A stretch of 64,000 nucleotides of DNA from Solimonas sp. SE-A11 (lineage in GTDB: Bacteria > Pseudomonadota > Gammaproteobacteria > Nevskiales > Nevskiaceae), in contig NZ_JAUASX010000012.1 of NCBI RefSeq assembly GCF_030345715.1, positions 90,847 through 154,846 of the forward strand, written 5' to 3'. Position 1 is the stretch's first letter, and the number at the start of each line of letters is the position of its first letter. Below the pieces are notes generated by a model. The model ran no database searches. It saw only the letters and a list, made by a program, of their open reading frames with translations, and was not told the origin of the DNA. A program made the translations under genes and the position numbers. Below are positions 1 to 10,361 of this stretch, one piece after another.

Positions 1-402
1 TTCGGCGAACAGCAACTGCCCTCCGGGTTTGAGGGCACGCCGCATCTCCGCCAGCGCTGCAATGGGATCCGGAATCGTGCACAGGCTGAAGGTGCAGACC
101 ACGCAGTCGAAGCTGCGGTCATCCACCGGAATGCGCTCGGCTGACAGCGGCAAGGCCTGAAGCTCGATGCCTTGCTCCTGCGCGCGCCGCACGGCCCTGG
201 GATGCAGGCCCGGATCAACGCCGCAGACGCAGCTGACGCGTCCGGCTGCATAGTGCGGCAGATTGCGCCCGGTGCCCACGCCGATTTCCAGTACGCGCCC
301 CTGCGCCCGGGGAACCAGTCGCCTGCGCTCGTCTTCGAAGGTCGGGAGGCCGCAAACCGCATCGATCAGATAGGGCAGGACGTGGCGTTCGTAGAGATTC
401 AT
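1..402 (-). CDS. class I SAM-dependent methyltransferase, C-terminus beyond window
   Basis: Read on the minus strand from an ATG at 402, the frame stays open to the window edge, giving 134 residues that begin MNLYERHVLPYLIDAVCG. The SAM-binding motif I is visible as VLEIGVGTGRNLPHY, followed by an acidic end of strand 2 (CGVDPG) and the motif-IV-like SFDCVVCTFSLCTIPDP, then LKPGGQLLFAE. This is the UbiE/Coq5-like Methyltransf_11 arrangement. The substrate cannot be told. It is the last visible gene of the minus-strand acyl-CoA operon, 109 bases after the acyl-CoA dehydrogenase stop, so it may be separately translated or unrelated to beta-oxidation. Confidence 0.85.
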   Translation of the reverse strand, partial: MNLYERHVLPYLIDAVCGLPTFEDERRRLVPRAQGRVLEIGVGTGRNLPHYAAGRVSCVCGVDPGLHPRAVRRAQEQGIELQALPLSAERIPVDDRSFDCVVCTFSLCTIPDPIAALAEMRRALKPGGQLLFAE

Positions 403-511
403 GCCGGCGCAGCCTCCCCAGGCGACCGTACAGCGCGCGAAGAATTGCACGTCCTGTGCATTTCTTCCGGCCCTTCCGGGCCGGTCCGAGAGATCAAATA
501 ATCACGAGTGC

Positions 512-1677
<1,166 letters not shown>

Positions 1678-1681
<4 letters not shown>

Positions 1682-2502
1682 ATTGAGAAGCCGCCGCCGC
1701 AGACCAGCACTTGTCCGCTGACGTAGTTGGACTCCGGGATGCAGAACAGGTACACCGAGCCTGCCGCCTCAGTCGGCGTACCGGCGCGGCCAAGCGGCAC
1801 GGTGGCTTCCATCGTCTTGAGCAGGTCGGGATTGACGCCGACCTTGATCTTGCGACCTTCAACGTCAATGCTCGCATCGCTGCCGGCCGCAGCCTCGGTC
1901 AGGCGTGTCTTGATGAGGCCGAAGGCCACACAGTTGACGTTGACCTTGTAGCGGCCCCATTCCTTGGACATCGCCTTGGTCAGGCCGATGATCGCCGCCT
2001 TGCCGGCGGAATAATTGGCCTGGCCTGCGTTGCCGCCAGTGCCGGCGATCGACGAAATGTTGACGACCTTGCGGAACACCTCGCGCCCTTCCATGGCTTC
2101 CTTCTTGGTCTGCACGCGCAGGTACTCGGACGCGGCGCGCAGAATCTGGAACGGAGCGGTCACGTGCACGTCCATGATGGCGTGCCACTGCTCGTCGGTC
2201 ATCTTGTGGATGACGTTGTCCCAGGTGTAGCCGGCGTTGTTGACGATGATGTCGAGTCCGTCCAGTTGCTCGATGGCGGTGTTGACGAAGCGCTCGGCGA
2301 AGCCCTTTTCGGTCACGCTGCCGGAGCAGGCGACGGCCTTTCGGCCCATCGCGCGGATTGCAGCGACGGTTTCCTCGGCGGGCCCTGCATCGAGATCGTT
2401 GACGACCAGGTTGGCGCCTTCCGAGGCGAGCTTGAGCGCTATTTCACGGCCGATACCACGGCCAGATCCGGTGACCAGAGCCACCTTGCCTTCGAGTTTC
2501 AT
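1678..2502 (-). CDS. SDR-family 3-hydroxyacyl-CoA/3-oxoacyl reductase-like dehydrogenase
   Basis: 274 residues with the classical SDR layout: cofactor motif TGSGRGIGREIAL near residue 11, NNAGY near residue 90, catalytic Ser in NISSIAGTGGNAGQ followed by YSAGKAAI (Tyr and Lys of the YxxxK motif), and a C-terminal SGQVLVCGGG. Length slightly exceeds FabG because of an insert after the YxxxK helix (GSDASIDVEGRKIKVGVNPDLLK). In this operon it most likely oxidises 3-hydroxyacyl-CoA made by the MaoC hydratases. A FabG-like reductase is possible in principle, but the beta-oxidation neighbours favour the oxidative direction. Confidence 0.9.
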
Positions 2503-2534
2503 GATTTCTGATTCCTGTCTGAAATTGGGACGGG

Positions 2535-2954
2535 TTACTTCAGCGCGACCAGCGCGTCGCCGGAGAGCTTCAGCTCACCCCTGTCATCGACGACGCCAAT
2601 CTCGAGCTTTACGACCTGTTCGCCATTGCGTTCTAGTTTCTCCACCACCTTGCCGCCGCAGGTGAGCTTGGCGCCGATCGGTGTGATCGCCGAGAAGCGA
2701 ACCGCGTAATGCCGAAGCTGCGTCTGCGGCGCCCAGTTGGTGAGGAAGCGCCCGAGGTAGGCCATCGACAGCATGCCGTGCGCGAATACGTCCGGCATTC
2801 CGGCGGTCTTGGCAAAATCCAGATCGATGTGGATCGGGTTGTGATCGCCCGAGGCGCCAGCAAACAAGGCCAGTGTGGTGCGCGTGATGCGCGGCAGCTT
2901 CAGCGTCGGCAGATCGTCGCCGACCTTGACCTGATCGAACGTGGGGACGCTCAT
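2535..2954 (-). CDS. MaoC-family (R)-specific enoyl-CoA hydratase subunit
   Basis: 139 residues forming one hotdog domain. The hydratase-2 signature is clear: FAGASGDHNPIHIDLDFAKTAGMPDVFAHGMLSMAYLGRFLTNW, containing the Asp and His expected to activate water. Its ATG overlaps the stop of the preceding gene by ATGA, so the two MaoC proteins are translationally coupled. Heterodimeric pairs of a MaoC-like N-type and a MaoC C-type subunit are known in steroid and bulky acyl-CoA degradation, and this pair has that pattern; this one carries the catalytic motif. Confidence 0.9.
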   Translation of the reverse strand: MSVPTFDQVKVGDDLPTLKLPRITRTTLALFAGASGDHNPIHIDLDFAKTAGMPDVFAHGMLSMAYLGRFLTNWAPQTQLRHYAVRFSAITPIGAKLTCGGKVVEKLERNGEQVVKLEIGVVDDRGELKLSGDALVALK

Positions 2955-3409
2955 GCCGAATTCTCCTTATGGTTGCGGGCCACGATGACGCTGCGGGCTT
3001 CCATTACCTTGACGCCGTTCCGGTCGGTGATGACGGAGTCCTTCACGATGAATTCGAGTGCGCCGCCTTTCTTGTGGTAGATGTCGGCAATGCGCGAGTC
3101 CACTTTCAGCACGTCGCCGGCACAAACCTGCGCGTGGTAAGTGAAACTCTGTTCGCCGTGCAGGATGTTGCCGATGGGTACGCCAAGTTCGTCGAGCAGC
3201 GTGAACATGATCCCGGCATCCAGGTCCGCGGCCATGAGGAAGGTCGGCGGCACCGGCAGGCTGCGGTAGCCCGCCGCCTTGGCCGCAGCCTCATCGAGGT
3301 ATTCGGGCCGGGTTTCACCGGTGGCCTTGGCGAAGAAGCGCAGGCGCCCCTTCTCCGCCTCGAAAGTGGTGCTCGGCAACTGGCGGCCGATGTGCTTGGT
3401 ATCGATCAT
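2951..3409 (-). CDS. MaoC-like dehydratase N-type subunit (FAS1-like dehydratase domain)
   Basis: 152 residues from the ATG at 3409, which has a GAGGG-type ribosome site just upstream. Longer readings of the frame run into the thiolase gene and are unlikely. Sequence features are the MIDTKHIGRQLPSTTFEAEKGRLRFFAKATGETRPEYLDEAAAKAAGY start and HGEQSFTYHAQVCAGDVLKVDSRIADIYHKKGGALEFIVKDSVITDRNGVKVMEARSVIVAR, typical of the N-terminal hotdog partner that lacks the Asp/His hydratase motif. It most likely forms an obligate heteromer with the coupled MaoC protein downstream. Confidence 0.88.
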   Translation of the reverse strand: MIDTKHIGRQLPSTTFEAEKGRLRFFAKATGETRPEYLDEAAAKAAGYRSLPVPPTFLMAADLDAGIMFTLLDELGVPIGNILHGEQSFTYHAQVCAGDVLKVDSRIADIYHKKGGALEFIVKDSVITDRNGVKVMEARSVIVARNHKENSA

Positions 3410-3423
3410 GGAGGCCCTCCCTT

Positions 3424-4602
3424 TCAGACCTGGTACATCGTCACGACGCAGGCGCCACCCAGGCCCAGGTTGTGCTGCAGCGCCGTGCGAGCACCCTTGA
3501 CCTGGCGCGCCTCGGCCGTGCCGCGCAGGTGCTGGACCAGCTCGGTGCACTGGGCCAGGCCGGTGGCACCCAGCGGATGGCCCTTGGACAGCAGGCCGCC
3601 GGAGGGATTGGTCACGACGCGACCGCCGTAGGTGTTGTCGCCGTCGTTCACCATCTTCTCGGCGCCGCCATCCGGCGCCAGGCGCAGGGCCTCGTAGGTG
3701 AGCAGTTCATTGGTCGCGAAACAGTCGTGCAGCTCGACGACGCTGACGTCCTTGGGATCAACGCCGGAGGCGGCGTAGACCTGGTCGCCGGCGGCGCGCG
3801 CCATGTCGAAACCGACGAGCTGCATCATGTTGCGCGCCTCGAAGGTCTCCGGCGTGTCGGTGGTCATGGCCTGCGCAACGATCTTCACGCGCGAGTCCAG
3901 ACCATGCTGCTTGGCGAACTTCTCCGAGCAGACGATTGCGGCCGCCGCGCCGCAGGTGGGCGGGCAGGCCATCAGGCGCGTCATCGGCCCGATCAGGACC
4001 GGCGAGGCCATGACTTCCTCTACCGTTACTTCCTTGCGGAACAGGGCTACGGGGTTGTTCATGGCGTGGCGGCTGGCCTTGGCGCGAATCTTCGCGAAGG
4101 TCTCGGCCTTGGTACCGTATTTTTCCATGTGTGCCATGCCGGCGCCGCCGAAGTAGCGGATTGCGAGCGGCACGTCCGGCTGGCCGACCAGTTCGTCGCA
4201 AACCGTGTCGAAGGGCTGGAAGGGGCTCGGCCGGTCATGGAAGTACGAACCCAGCGCGCCCGGTTTCATCTGCTCGAAGCCGAGCGCGATCACGCAGTCC
4301 GCTGCGCCGCTCTGCACGGCCTGGCGCGCAAGAAACAGCGCAGTGGATCCCGTCGAGCAGTTGTTGTTGACGTTGATCACCGGGATGCCGGTCATGCCCA
4401 CCGGGTACAGCGCACGCTGCCCGCAGGTGGAATCGCCGTACACATAGCCGACGTAGGCCTGCTGCACGAGCTTGTAATCGACGCCCGCATCGGCCAGCGC
4501 GCGGCGGGCCGCTTCGGAGCCCATGTCGTAATACGGTTCGGAAGTGCCCGGCTTGGTGAAGGGCACCATGCCCACGCCGGCAACAACGACGGTTTGACTC
4601 AT
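3424..4602 (-). CDS. SCP-x/lipid-transfer-type thiolase
   Basis: 392 residues from the ATG at 4602 (MSQTVVVAGVGMVPF). All thiolase landmarks are present: the acylated cysteine in NNNCSTGSTALFLARQAV, the histidine in SKGHPLGATGLAQ, and the second cysteine in LGLGGACVVTMYQV at the C-terminus. This matches the SCP-x branch that cleaves branched or bulky 3-oxoacyl-CoA. It stands at the head of the hydratase genes and completes the beta-oxidation set (dehydrogenase, hydratase pair, SDR, thiolase). An upstream in-frame extension to 4710 has no homology-like sequence and was not used. Confidence 0.92.
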   Translation of the reverse strand: MSQTVVVAGVGMVPFTKPGTSEPYYDMGSEAARRALADAGVDYKLVQQAYVGYVYGDSTCGQRALYPVGMTGIPVINVNNNCSTGSTALFLARQAVQSGAADCVIALGFEQMKPGALGSYFHDRPSPFQPFDTVCDELVGQPDVPLAIRYFGGAGMAHMEKYGTKAETFAKIRAKASRHAMNNPVALFRKEVTVEEVMASPVLIGPMTRLMACPPTCGAAAAIVCSEKFAKQHGLDSRVKIVAQAMTTDTPETFEARNMMQLVGFDMARAAGDQVYAASGVDPKDVSVVELHDCFATNELLTYEALRLAPDGGAEKMVNDGDNTYGGRVVTNPSGGLLSKGHPLGATGLAQCTELVQHLRGTAEARQVKGARTALQHNLGLGGACVVTMYQV

Positions 4603-4713
4603 TAGGTTAAGCTCCAAGGGGTTGAGTTGGACGAGGATGACGCGAAGAAAGGAGACCTCTATGCCGAGGCCAATGGCGGAACCATGAAGGGGGGAGGCTC
4701 CGCGAAACAAGAC

Positions 4714-6168
4714 TCAGGCGAACCAGCGCAATGTCAGGGCAATCAGGCGCTTCACGCGCGCGGTGTAGGGCGGGTAGAACAGCTTCACCAGCCCAATCCG
4801 CGTGTCCGCGATCGCCCGCGCGTGCGAGAACGAGCGAAAGCCGTATTCGCCATGCGTGCTGCCCAGTCCGGAATTGTTGACGCCGCCGAAAGGCAGCAGG
4901 GGGTGGAGGGCATGCACGACGGTGTTGTTGGTGCAGACGCCTCCCGAGGAAGTCCGGTCGAGGACTCGGCGGACGCGCGTGCGATCCCGGCACCAGACGT
5001 ACAGCGCCAGCGGCTTTTCACCGGCATTGATGCGGTCGATGACCTCGTCGAGTTCGCCGAACCGGATCACCGGCAGCAGGGGGCCGAAAATCTCCTCCCG
5101 CAGGATCGCGGCGTCCGCGGGTACCCGCTCGAGGATGGTCGGCGAGATGTAGCAATGCTCTTCGCGCACGTCGCCGCCAGCGACGACGGTGGCGCCGCGT
5201 TCGCGTGCATCATCCAGCAGCCGGCGAACGCGCGAGGTGTGGCGTGCATTGACGATGCGGGCAAGGTCGGGCGAGCGGAAACGCGCCTCGTCGTCCTGTC
5301 CGAATACCTCGGTGAGACGTTCGCGCAGAAGATCCACAAACTCGTCAGCGACTGATTGGTGCACGAACAGGTGGTCGGGAGCGATGCACGTCTGGCCGTT
5401 GTTCATGAACTTGGACCAGCACACGTTTTGAGCAGCGGCCTTCAGATCGGCGCTGGCATCGACGATGGTCGGGCTCTTGCCGCCGAGTTCCAACGTAACG
5501 CTAGTCAGATGCTTGGACGCGGCGGCCATCACCACCTTGCCCAGGGTCGGAGCGCCGGTAAAGAAGATGTGGTCGAACGGCAGATCTAGCAGGGCCTTGG
5601 CGACTTCGGCGTCGCCTTGGAACAGGGCCACCTCGTCGACGGCGAAAGTCCGGTCGACGATCTTCTGCATGACCGACGACAGGTTTGGCGTCATCTCCGA
5701 GGGCTTGATGATGGCCGTGTTTCCGGCGGCCAGCGCCAGCACCAGTGGGCAGAAGGTCAGGTTCACCGGGTAGTTCCACGGCGAAATGATCAGGCAGCGC
5801 CCGCGCGGCTGGTACTCAATGCGTCCCCGGGTCCCGGCCATCAGCGGCGAGAAGCCGGCACGCGTGGGCTTCATCCAGCGCCTGAGCTTGCGAATGGCCA
5901 TGTTGGCTTCCGAGACGACGGTGAACAGCTCGGTCAGGTCCACCTCCACCTCGGGCTTGCGGAAGTCTGCCGCGGCGGCGCGGCGTATATCGTCGGCCGC
6001 CGCCTGCACGGCGTCACGCAGCTTGCGGATGCGGGCAATGCGCTCCTCCGCGGTCGATTCACGCCATCTCAGTGCGGTGGCGCGCTGGGATTCGAAGACG
6101 CGATGGATCGGTATGGCTTCCGGGATTGCCGCGGGCTCTGCGATGCGAATAGGGCTGAGTGCTTTCAT
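4714..6168 (-). CDS. aldehyde dehydrogenase, class-3/coniferyl-aldehyde-dehydrogenase-like
   Basis: 484 residues. The NAD-binding segment includes SPWNYPVNLTFCPLVLALAAGNTAIIKPSEMTPN and FFTGAPTLGKVVM; the general-base glutamate is in LELGGKSP and the nucleophilic cysteine in NNGQTCIAPDHLFVH. The C-terminal FGGVNNSGLGSTHGEYGFRSFSHARA is typical of class-3 and coniferyl aldehyde dehydrogenases, which handle medium/long-chain and aromatic aldehydes without CoA. It is the first gene of the minus-strand operon and would supply carboxylic acids to the beta-oxidation genes that follow. A palindromic operator candidate lies about 85 bases upstream. Confidence 0.93.
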   Translation of the reverse strand: MKALSPIRIAEPAAIPEAIPIHRVFESQRATALRWRESTAEERIARIRKLRDAVQAAADDIRRAAAADFRKPEVEVDLTELFTVVSEANMAIRKLRRWMKPTRAGFSPLMAGTRGRIEYQPRGRCLIISPWNYPVNLTFCPLVLALAAGNTAIIKPSEMTPNLSSVMQKIVDRTFAVDEVALFQGDAEVAKALLDLPFDHIFFTGAPTLGKVVMAAASKHLTSVTLELGGKSPTIVDASADLKAAAQNVCWSKFMNNGQTCIAPDHLFVHQSVADEFVDLLRERLTEVFGQDDEARFRSPDLARIVNARHTSRVRRLLDDARERGATVVAGGDVREEHCYISPTILERVPADAAILREEIFGPLLPVIRFGELDEVIDRINAGEKPLALYVWCRDRTRVRRVLDRTSSGGVCTNNTVVHALHPLLPFGGVNNSGLGSTHGEYGFRSFSHARAIADTRIGLVKLFYPPYTARVKRLIALTLRWFA

Positions 6169-6250
6169 GATCGCCGCTCCTCAACGAGAAATTTTTCAGA
6201 CTGCAGCACGGGGTATCGGAATATGTATCAGCCCGGGCGAAGTTGTCAAC

Positions 6251-6260
6251 CAAACGTTTG
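6251..6260. promoter_or_regulatory. palindromic operator candidate, CAAACGTTTG
   Basis: A perfect 10-base palindrome, flanked by AAC on the left and TTA on the right, upstream of the aldehyde dehydrogenase start at 6168. The same decamer recurs at 11204-11213 and, with one change, at 56362-56371, each time in front of a fatty-acid-type gene. The size and symmetry suit a TetR-family dimer. No such regulator is encoded in this window. Confidence 0.55.
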
Positions 6261-6354
6261 TTATGTAATTGATCCTCCTTGAAGGGAGGTGTCGGGCCTG
6301 CGTACTCCAGGTCCATGTCCGCAGCCGGTCGTTTCGCGGTCTCTATGGCCGGCT

Positions 6355-6732
6355 ATGTACGTTCTCCGCTGGATCGACCAGCAGGGAAAGTGGGCCGGGT
6401 TTCTGGGTCGGGTGGAGTCCCTGGTGGACTGGGGGGCGCTTCGAGCCGTACTTGAAAGGGTTGTACGGCAAGACCGGCAAGCCCTCGCACCCGCCGCTGA
6501 TGGCCTTCAAGATGCTGCTGTTACAGCAGCGAGCTGATACGTGCGGGCATCACCTCGGCCCAGCCACATGACAGCACCCAGATCGACGCACTGCTGAGCC
6601 AGGATCTTTGCCGACTGAAAGCAGCGTCGCGCCTGCGGTGGGGACGCTATGTCGGCTTGGCGCGCAACACCTTGCACCTACACTGCCGTGGCGCACAATC
6701 TTAGACGCTGGCAGTTCCTGGCGCAGGCGTAG
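6355..6732 (+). pseudogene. IS5-type transposase remnant
   Basis: Fragments in three frames reconstruct an eroded DDE transposase. The start reads MYVLRWIDQQGKWAGFLGRVESLVDWGALRAVLER; after a frameshift it continues YLKGLYGKTGKPSHPPLMAFKMLLLQQ, the N-terminal domain of IS5-like transposases. The catalytic middle is missing. The end reads LRWGRYVGLARNTLHL and, after another shift, VAHNLRRWQFLAQA with a stop at 6732, which is the usual C-terminus. Internal deletion plus frameshifts make it inactive. Confidence 0.75.
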
Positions 6733-6743
6733 TGCGTCCACAG

Positions 6744-6768
6744 GGCGGGAATCGAGCCGATTCCCGCC
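6744..6768 (+). terminator. stem-loop terminator candidate
   Basis: A perfect ten-base stem, GGCGGGAATC at 6744-6753 and GATTCCCGCC at 6759-6768, with a five-base loop and TT-TC following on the plus strand. It lies 12 bases after the stop of the transposase relic. Confidence 0.5.
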
Positions 6769-6800
6769 TTTCGGGCATTCTGGCGCCTTCCGAAGTCATG

Positions 6801-6856
6801 AAAAACCCCCGCCCGCCGTGCCCTCGCTCCGCAGAGGATGGTTATGCAGGGGTTTT
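6801..6856. terminator. bidirectional terminator candidate
   Basis: Inverted arms AAAAACCCCC (6801-6810) and the complementary GGGGTTTT (6849-6856) close a long loop. Read on the minus strand this follows the PQQ dehydrogenase stop at 6866 and ends in a run of five T residues, as expected for that gene's terminator. Confidence 0.5.
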
Positions 6857-6865
6857 CTTAATAAG

Positions 6866-9112
6866 TCAGTCCGCGGCGCTGCGGACCCAGCGCAGCAGGC
6901 CCACGCCCCAGTCGGCGATCCGGGCGGCCGCGGCGTAGGCCCAGGCCTTGACGTGTGACCACAGCGACCCCTGCGCCTGTTCATTTTTTAGCGTGTTGTG
7001 GCCCAACTCGGTCAGGTAGGCGTGGATCAGCCGGGACTCCTCGGGCGTCATCATGCCGGCGAAGGAAACCATGCCGCGGTCGCGCTGGGCGCCGCCGAGT
7101 ACGATGGCATCGAAGCTCCGGTGCGTTTCCGCGTCCATGTAGCGCAGATCGGCCAGATTGGGGTGGCTGATGCCGCCGGGCCCGTGACAGTACACGCAGT
7201 AGTGGTGGTAGAGCTTCGCGCCCTGCGCGATCTCGTCCTTGGAGGCGGTCTGCGACGGTGGTTGGGGCAGGCGCCGCGGGCGCTCCACCGGCGGCAGCTG
7301 CGCTTGGCCGCCGAGCTTGAAGGTCATCAACCGGCCTTCCGTCGACGGCTGGTCGCGGGTGTTGCTGGCAAAGCCGAAGGACAGACCGAAGGAGCCACCC
7401 CAGCCGACCAGCACCGAGACATACTGCTCGCCGTCCACCTTGTAGGTCACTGGTGAGCCGATCACGCCCTGCTGGACGTCGTAGTGCCACAGGCGCTTGC
7501 CGCTGGCCGCGTCATAGGCGTCGAGATAGCCGTGGCCGGTGCCCTCGAACACGAGATCCTTGCCGGTGCACAGAGCGCCGGAGTTCCAGGGGCTATCGCT
7601 GTTGTGGCGCCACACTTCGCGCTGGCGCACCGGGTCCCAGGCGAGCAGGAAGCCCTGGGCGGTGCTCGCGCCCACCTTGCGGACCAGATCCGACGGCATC
7701 CATGCCGGAACGGTGACGTCCTTCATGACCTCCATGCCGACGTTCCAGAAATTCGGGTTGTACACGAAGGACTTATCCTGCCGGTACATCATGGCCAGCT
7801 CGCGCGCCGGGATGTAGACATAGCCGGTGTCGGGATGAAAGCACATCGGCTGCCAGTTGTGCCCGCCCATCGGCGAGGGGAACTGGTAGACGCCGCGTTC
7901 CTCGTAGCTGTTGTCGGTTTCGACCGGGCGGCCGGTCTTCAGGTCCACGCGCTCGGCCCAGGACACGTGCACGTAGTTCTCCGCCGACAGCAGCTCGCCG
8001 CTGCCGCGGTCGATCACATAGAAGAAGCCATTCTTGGGCGCCTGCATCAGCACCTTGCGCGGCTGGCCGGCGATTTCCAGATCGGCCAAGATGATGTGCT
8101 GAGTGGCGGTGTAGTCCCAGCCGTCGCCCGGCGTGGTCTGGTAGTGCCAGACGTAGTCGCCGGTCTCGGGTCGCAGCGCGACGATCGAGGAAAGGAACAG
8201 GTTGTCGCCGCCGGAGGGGCTGCGGAGGTGCTTGTTCCACGGCGCGCCGTTGCCCACGCCGATGTAGAGCAGATCGAGCTCCGGATCGTAGGCCATGGAG
8301 TCCCAGACCGTGCCGCCGCCGCCGATTTCCCAATACTTGCCGCCGGTGGTGTCCCAGGTGGCTGCGGCCTTTTTCAGAATGGGATGCTCGTAGGGCTTGG
8401 ATGGATCGCCGGGCACCGTGTAAAAGCGCCAGGCCAGCGCGCCGCTTTCGGCGTCGTAGGCGCTGACATAGCCGCGCACGCCGTACTCGCCGCCGCCATT
8501 GCCGATCAGTACCTTGCCTTTTACCACGCGCGGCGCGCCGGTGATCGTGTACGGCCGCTCCAGATCCACGGTCAGCCTGTCCCAGACGATCTCGCCGGTG
8601 GCCGCATCGAGCGCGACCAGGCGGCCGTCGATGGTGCCGACGTAGACCTTGCCGTTCCACATCGCCATGCCGCGGTTGACCACGTCGCAGCAGGCGAAGC
8701 GGCCGCGCTCGCGATCGACTTGGAGGTCGTTCTTCCACAGCAGCTGTCCGCTGCGGGCGTCGACTGCGTAGGCGGTGCTCCATTCGCCGGTGAAGTAGAG
8801 CACGCCGTCCACTACCAGCGGCGTCGCCTCCAGGCCGCGCTTGGAGCCCAAATCGAGGTGCCAGGCGAGCCCCAGCCGGTCGACGTTGTCGGCGCGGATC
8901 TGGTCGAGCGGGCTGTAGCGCTGCTCGGACTGGGTGCGGCCGTGCTGGATCCAGTTGGCCACTTCGGCGTCGGCCGCAGCCAGGCGCTCGGCACCGACGG
9001 CGGTGCCGGTACCGGCAGCCCTGGCGCCAGTGACTGCGGACAGCGTGGCAAGAAAGACGGCTAGTCCCAGAAGTCGGCGGATCCGGCTTAAGTTGGTCTG
9101 TAGCTTGGGCAT
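6866..9112 (-). CDS. PQQ-dependent quinohaemoprotein alcohol dehydrogenase
   Basis: 748 residues. A Sec signal peptide (roughly residues 1-33, ending VTGARA) leads to an eight-bladed PQQ beta-propeller with repeated tryptophan-docking segments such as AYDAESGALAWRFYTV, MAYDPELDLLYIGVGNGAPWN and LLAWDPVRQREVWRHN. Vicinal cysteines (FACCDVVNRGMA) match the disulfide found beside PQQ in this family. A C-terminal cytochrome c domain has the haem site CVYCH near residue 640 with a downstream Met (MVSFAGMM). It acts in the periplasm, oxidising primary alcohols and passing electrons to cytochrome c. It follows an OmpA-type porin on the same strand. Confidence 0.95.
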   Translation of the reverse strand: MPKLQTNLSRIRRLLGLAVFLATLSAVTGARAAGTGTAVGAERLAAADAEVANWIQHGRTQSEQRYSPLDQIRADNVDRLGLAWHLDLGSKRGLEATPLVVDGVLYFTGEWSTAYAVDARSGQLLWKNDLQVDRERGRFACCDVVNRGMAMWNGKVYVGTIDGRLVALDAATGEIVWDRLTVDLERPYTITGAPRVVKGKVLIGNGGGEYGVRGYVSAYDAESGALAWRFYTVPGDPSKPYEHPILKKAAATWDTTGGKYWEIGGGGTVWDSMAYDPELDLLYIGVGNGAPWNKHLRSPSGGDNLFLSSIVALRPETGDYVWHYQTTPGDGWDYTATQHIILADLEIAGQPRKVLMQAPKNGFFYVIDRGSGELLSAENYVHVSWAERVDLKTGRPVETDNSYEERGVYQFPSPMGGHNWQPMCFHPDTGYVYIPARELAMMYRQDKSFVYNPNFWNVGMEVMKDVTVPAWMPSDLVRKVGASTAQGFLLAWDPVRQREVWRHNSDSPWNSGALCTGKDLVFEGTGHGYLDAYDAASGKRLWHYDVQQGVIGSPVTYKVDGEQYVSVLVGWGGSFGLSFGFASNTRDQPSTEGRLMTFKLGGQAQLPPVERPRRLPQPPSQTASKDEIAQGAKLYHHYCVYCHGPGGISHPNLADLRYMDAETHRSFDAIVLGGAQRDRGMVSFAGMMTPEESRLIHAYLTELGHNTLKNEQAQGSLWSHVKAWAYAAAARIADWGVGLLRWVRSAAD

Positions 9113-9170
9113 GATTGTGACTCTCGATCTGATTGTTGAACGTCTCTGAAAGTAGTACGCGCCGGGTCAT

Positions 9171-9201
9171 GCGAGCGCCGATCCTGCGGGCCGGCGCTCG
9201 C
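9171..9201. repeat. perfect 10-bp inverted repeat between porin and dehydrogenase genes
   Basis: GCGAGCGCCG at 9171-9180 pairs with CGGCGCTCGC at 9192-9201 around an 11-base loop, immediately after the OmpA-family stop on the minus strand. There is no T-run, so it may act as a transcript-processing or stability hairpin rather than as a full terminator. Confidence 0.5.
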
Positions 9202-9206
9202 GGGCA

Positions 9207-10361
9207 TCACTCGACGATGCGCAATTCCACTCGGCGGTTGAGTTCGCGGCCCTCGTCAGTCTCGTTGTCGGCGACCGGGGCGGCTTCTCCATAACCGGCA
9301 GCCTGCAGACGCTCCGGCGCAATCCCCCGGCCGACCAGATAGTCGACGACACTTTGTGCGCGGCGTTCGGACAGCTCATGGTTGTACGCGTCGGATCCGC
9401 GGGCGTCGGTGTGACCGCCGACTTCGACCCGGATCTGTGGCGCGTCCGTCAGCTCGGATGCGACCTGATCGAGCAGGGTCTTGGCGTTGACGGTGAGCGT
9501 GGCCTTGTCGAACTCGAAGTTGACACCATGCAGCACGAGGGTTTGCCCCGGCTGGCATCCGGCCAGCTCCACGCCCTCCGCGCCGCTCTCGCAGGCCGGC
9601 GGGGGCGGTGGTGGGCAGCCCTGCGCATCGACGCTGGTGCCGGGCGGCGTGTCGGGACACTGGTCGGCCGGGTCGGCGACGCCGTCGCCATCGGCGTCGG
9701 CGACTTCGACCGGTTCGACGACCGCGACCGGCTCGGGTTCGGGCGGCGGCAGCAGCTTTGCCGCCGGCCCCAGAGGAATGAGCAGGCCCAGATTGAACAG
9801 GCCCTCGTTGAGCGCGTTGTTGAAGCTGTCCGCGGTCTGATCGCCGCTGTGGACGTCAGTGCGCAGGGCCGCCTCGGCGCGCACCGAGATGCCGCTGGCG
9901 ATGAAGTCGAAGGGGCCCACGAGATAGCCCAAGCCCAGCGTGATCAGCGCCGAGTCGTACTCCGGGTCCGCGCCCGGATGATCCTCGAAGCGCCCGTAAC
10001 CCAGACCCAGCAGGCCGTAGTAGTTACCCATGGACGGGAACAGCATGCCGCGCAGCCCGCCTCCGACCAAGGTGGCGGGGTCGCCTCCCTGGTCAGGATC
10101 GTAGCTGCTGTAGACGGCTTCGAGTTCGATGCCAAACTGCGATCGGAACATCTTGCCGACGACCAGGGTACCGCCGAGGCTGTCTTCGGTGCCGCGGTCT
10201 GAGTCGGCGAGCGTGTAGGACGCCATCGGCGAAACGTAGAAGCGGTTGTCGATGGCCGCCGATGCCGTCTTGTCGTGATCCTGTGCCGCCGACGCACCGG
10301 GCAGGGCGGCCCCCAGGCACGCGGCCAGCAACACCAGTAACTGCTGTTTGCGAATCATCAT
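9207..10361 (-). CDS. OmpA-family outer-membrane protein
   Basis: 384 residues from the ATG at 10361 (MMIRKQQLLVLLAACLGAALPGASA signal peptide), preceded by a strong GGAGGAG ribosome site. An N-terminal eight-stranded beta-barrel-like region is followed by a proline-rich linker with a calcium-binding thrombospondin type 3-like repeat (DADGDGVADPADQCPDTPPGTSVDAQGCP) and a C-terminal OmpA peptidoglycan-binding domain (VEVGGHTDARGSDAYNHELSERRAQSVVDYLVGRGI). The Asp and Arg that bind diaminopimelate are in TDARG and NRRVEL. Likely role is envelope anchoring or passage of small hydrophobic substrates; the gene sits just upstream of the alcohol dehydrogenase on the same strand. Confidence 0.92.
   Translation of the reverse strand: MMIRKQQLLVLLAACLGAALPGASAAQDHDKTASAAIDNRFYVSPMASYTLADSDRGTEDSLGGTLVVGKMFRSQFGIELEAVYSSYDPDQGGDPATLVGGGLRGMLFPSMGNYYGLLGLGYGRFEDHPGADPEYDSALITLGLGYLVGPFDFIASGISVRAEAALRTDVHSGDQTADSFNNALNEGLFNLGLLIPLGPAAKLLPPPEPEPVAVVEPVEVADADGDGVADPADQCPDTPPGTSVDAQGCPPPPPPACESGAEGVELAGCQPGQTLVLHGVNFEFDKATLTVNAKTLLDQVASELTDAPQIRVEVGGHTDARGSDAYNHELSERRAQSVVDYLVGRGIAPERLQAAGYGEAAPVADNETDEGRELNRRVELRIVE

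Noticed and set aside
7484..9064. 526-codon plus-strand open frame
   Set aside because: It mirrors the PQQ dehydrogenase on the other strand and has no family-like sequence.
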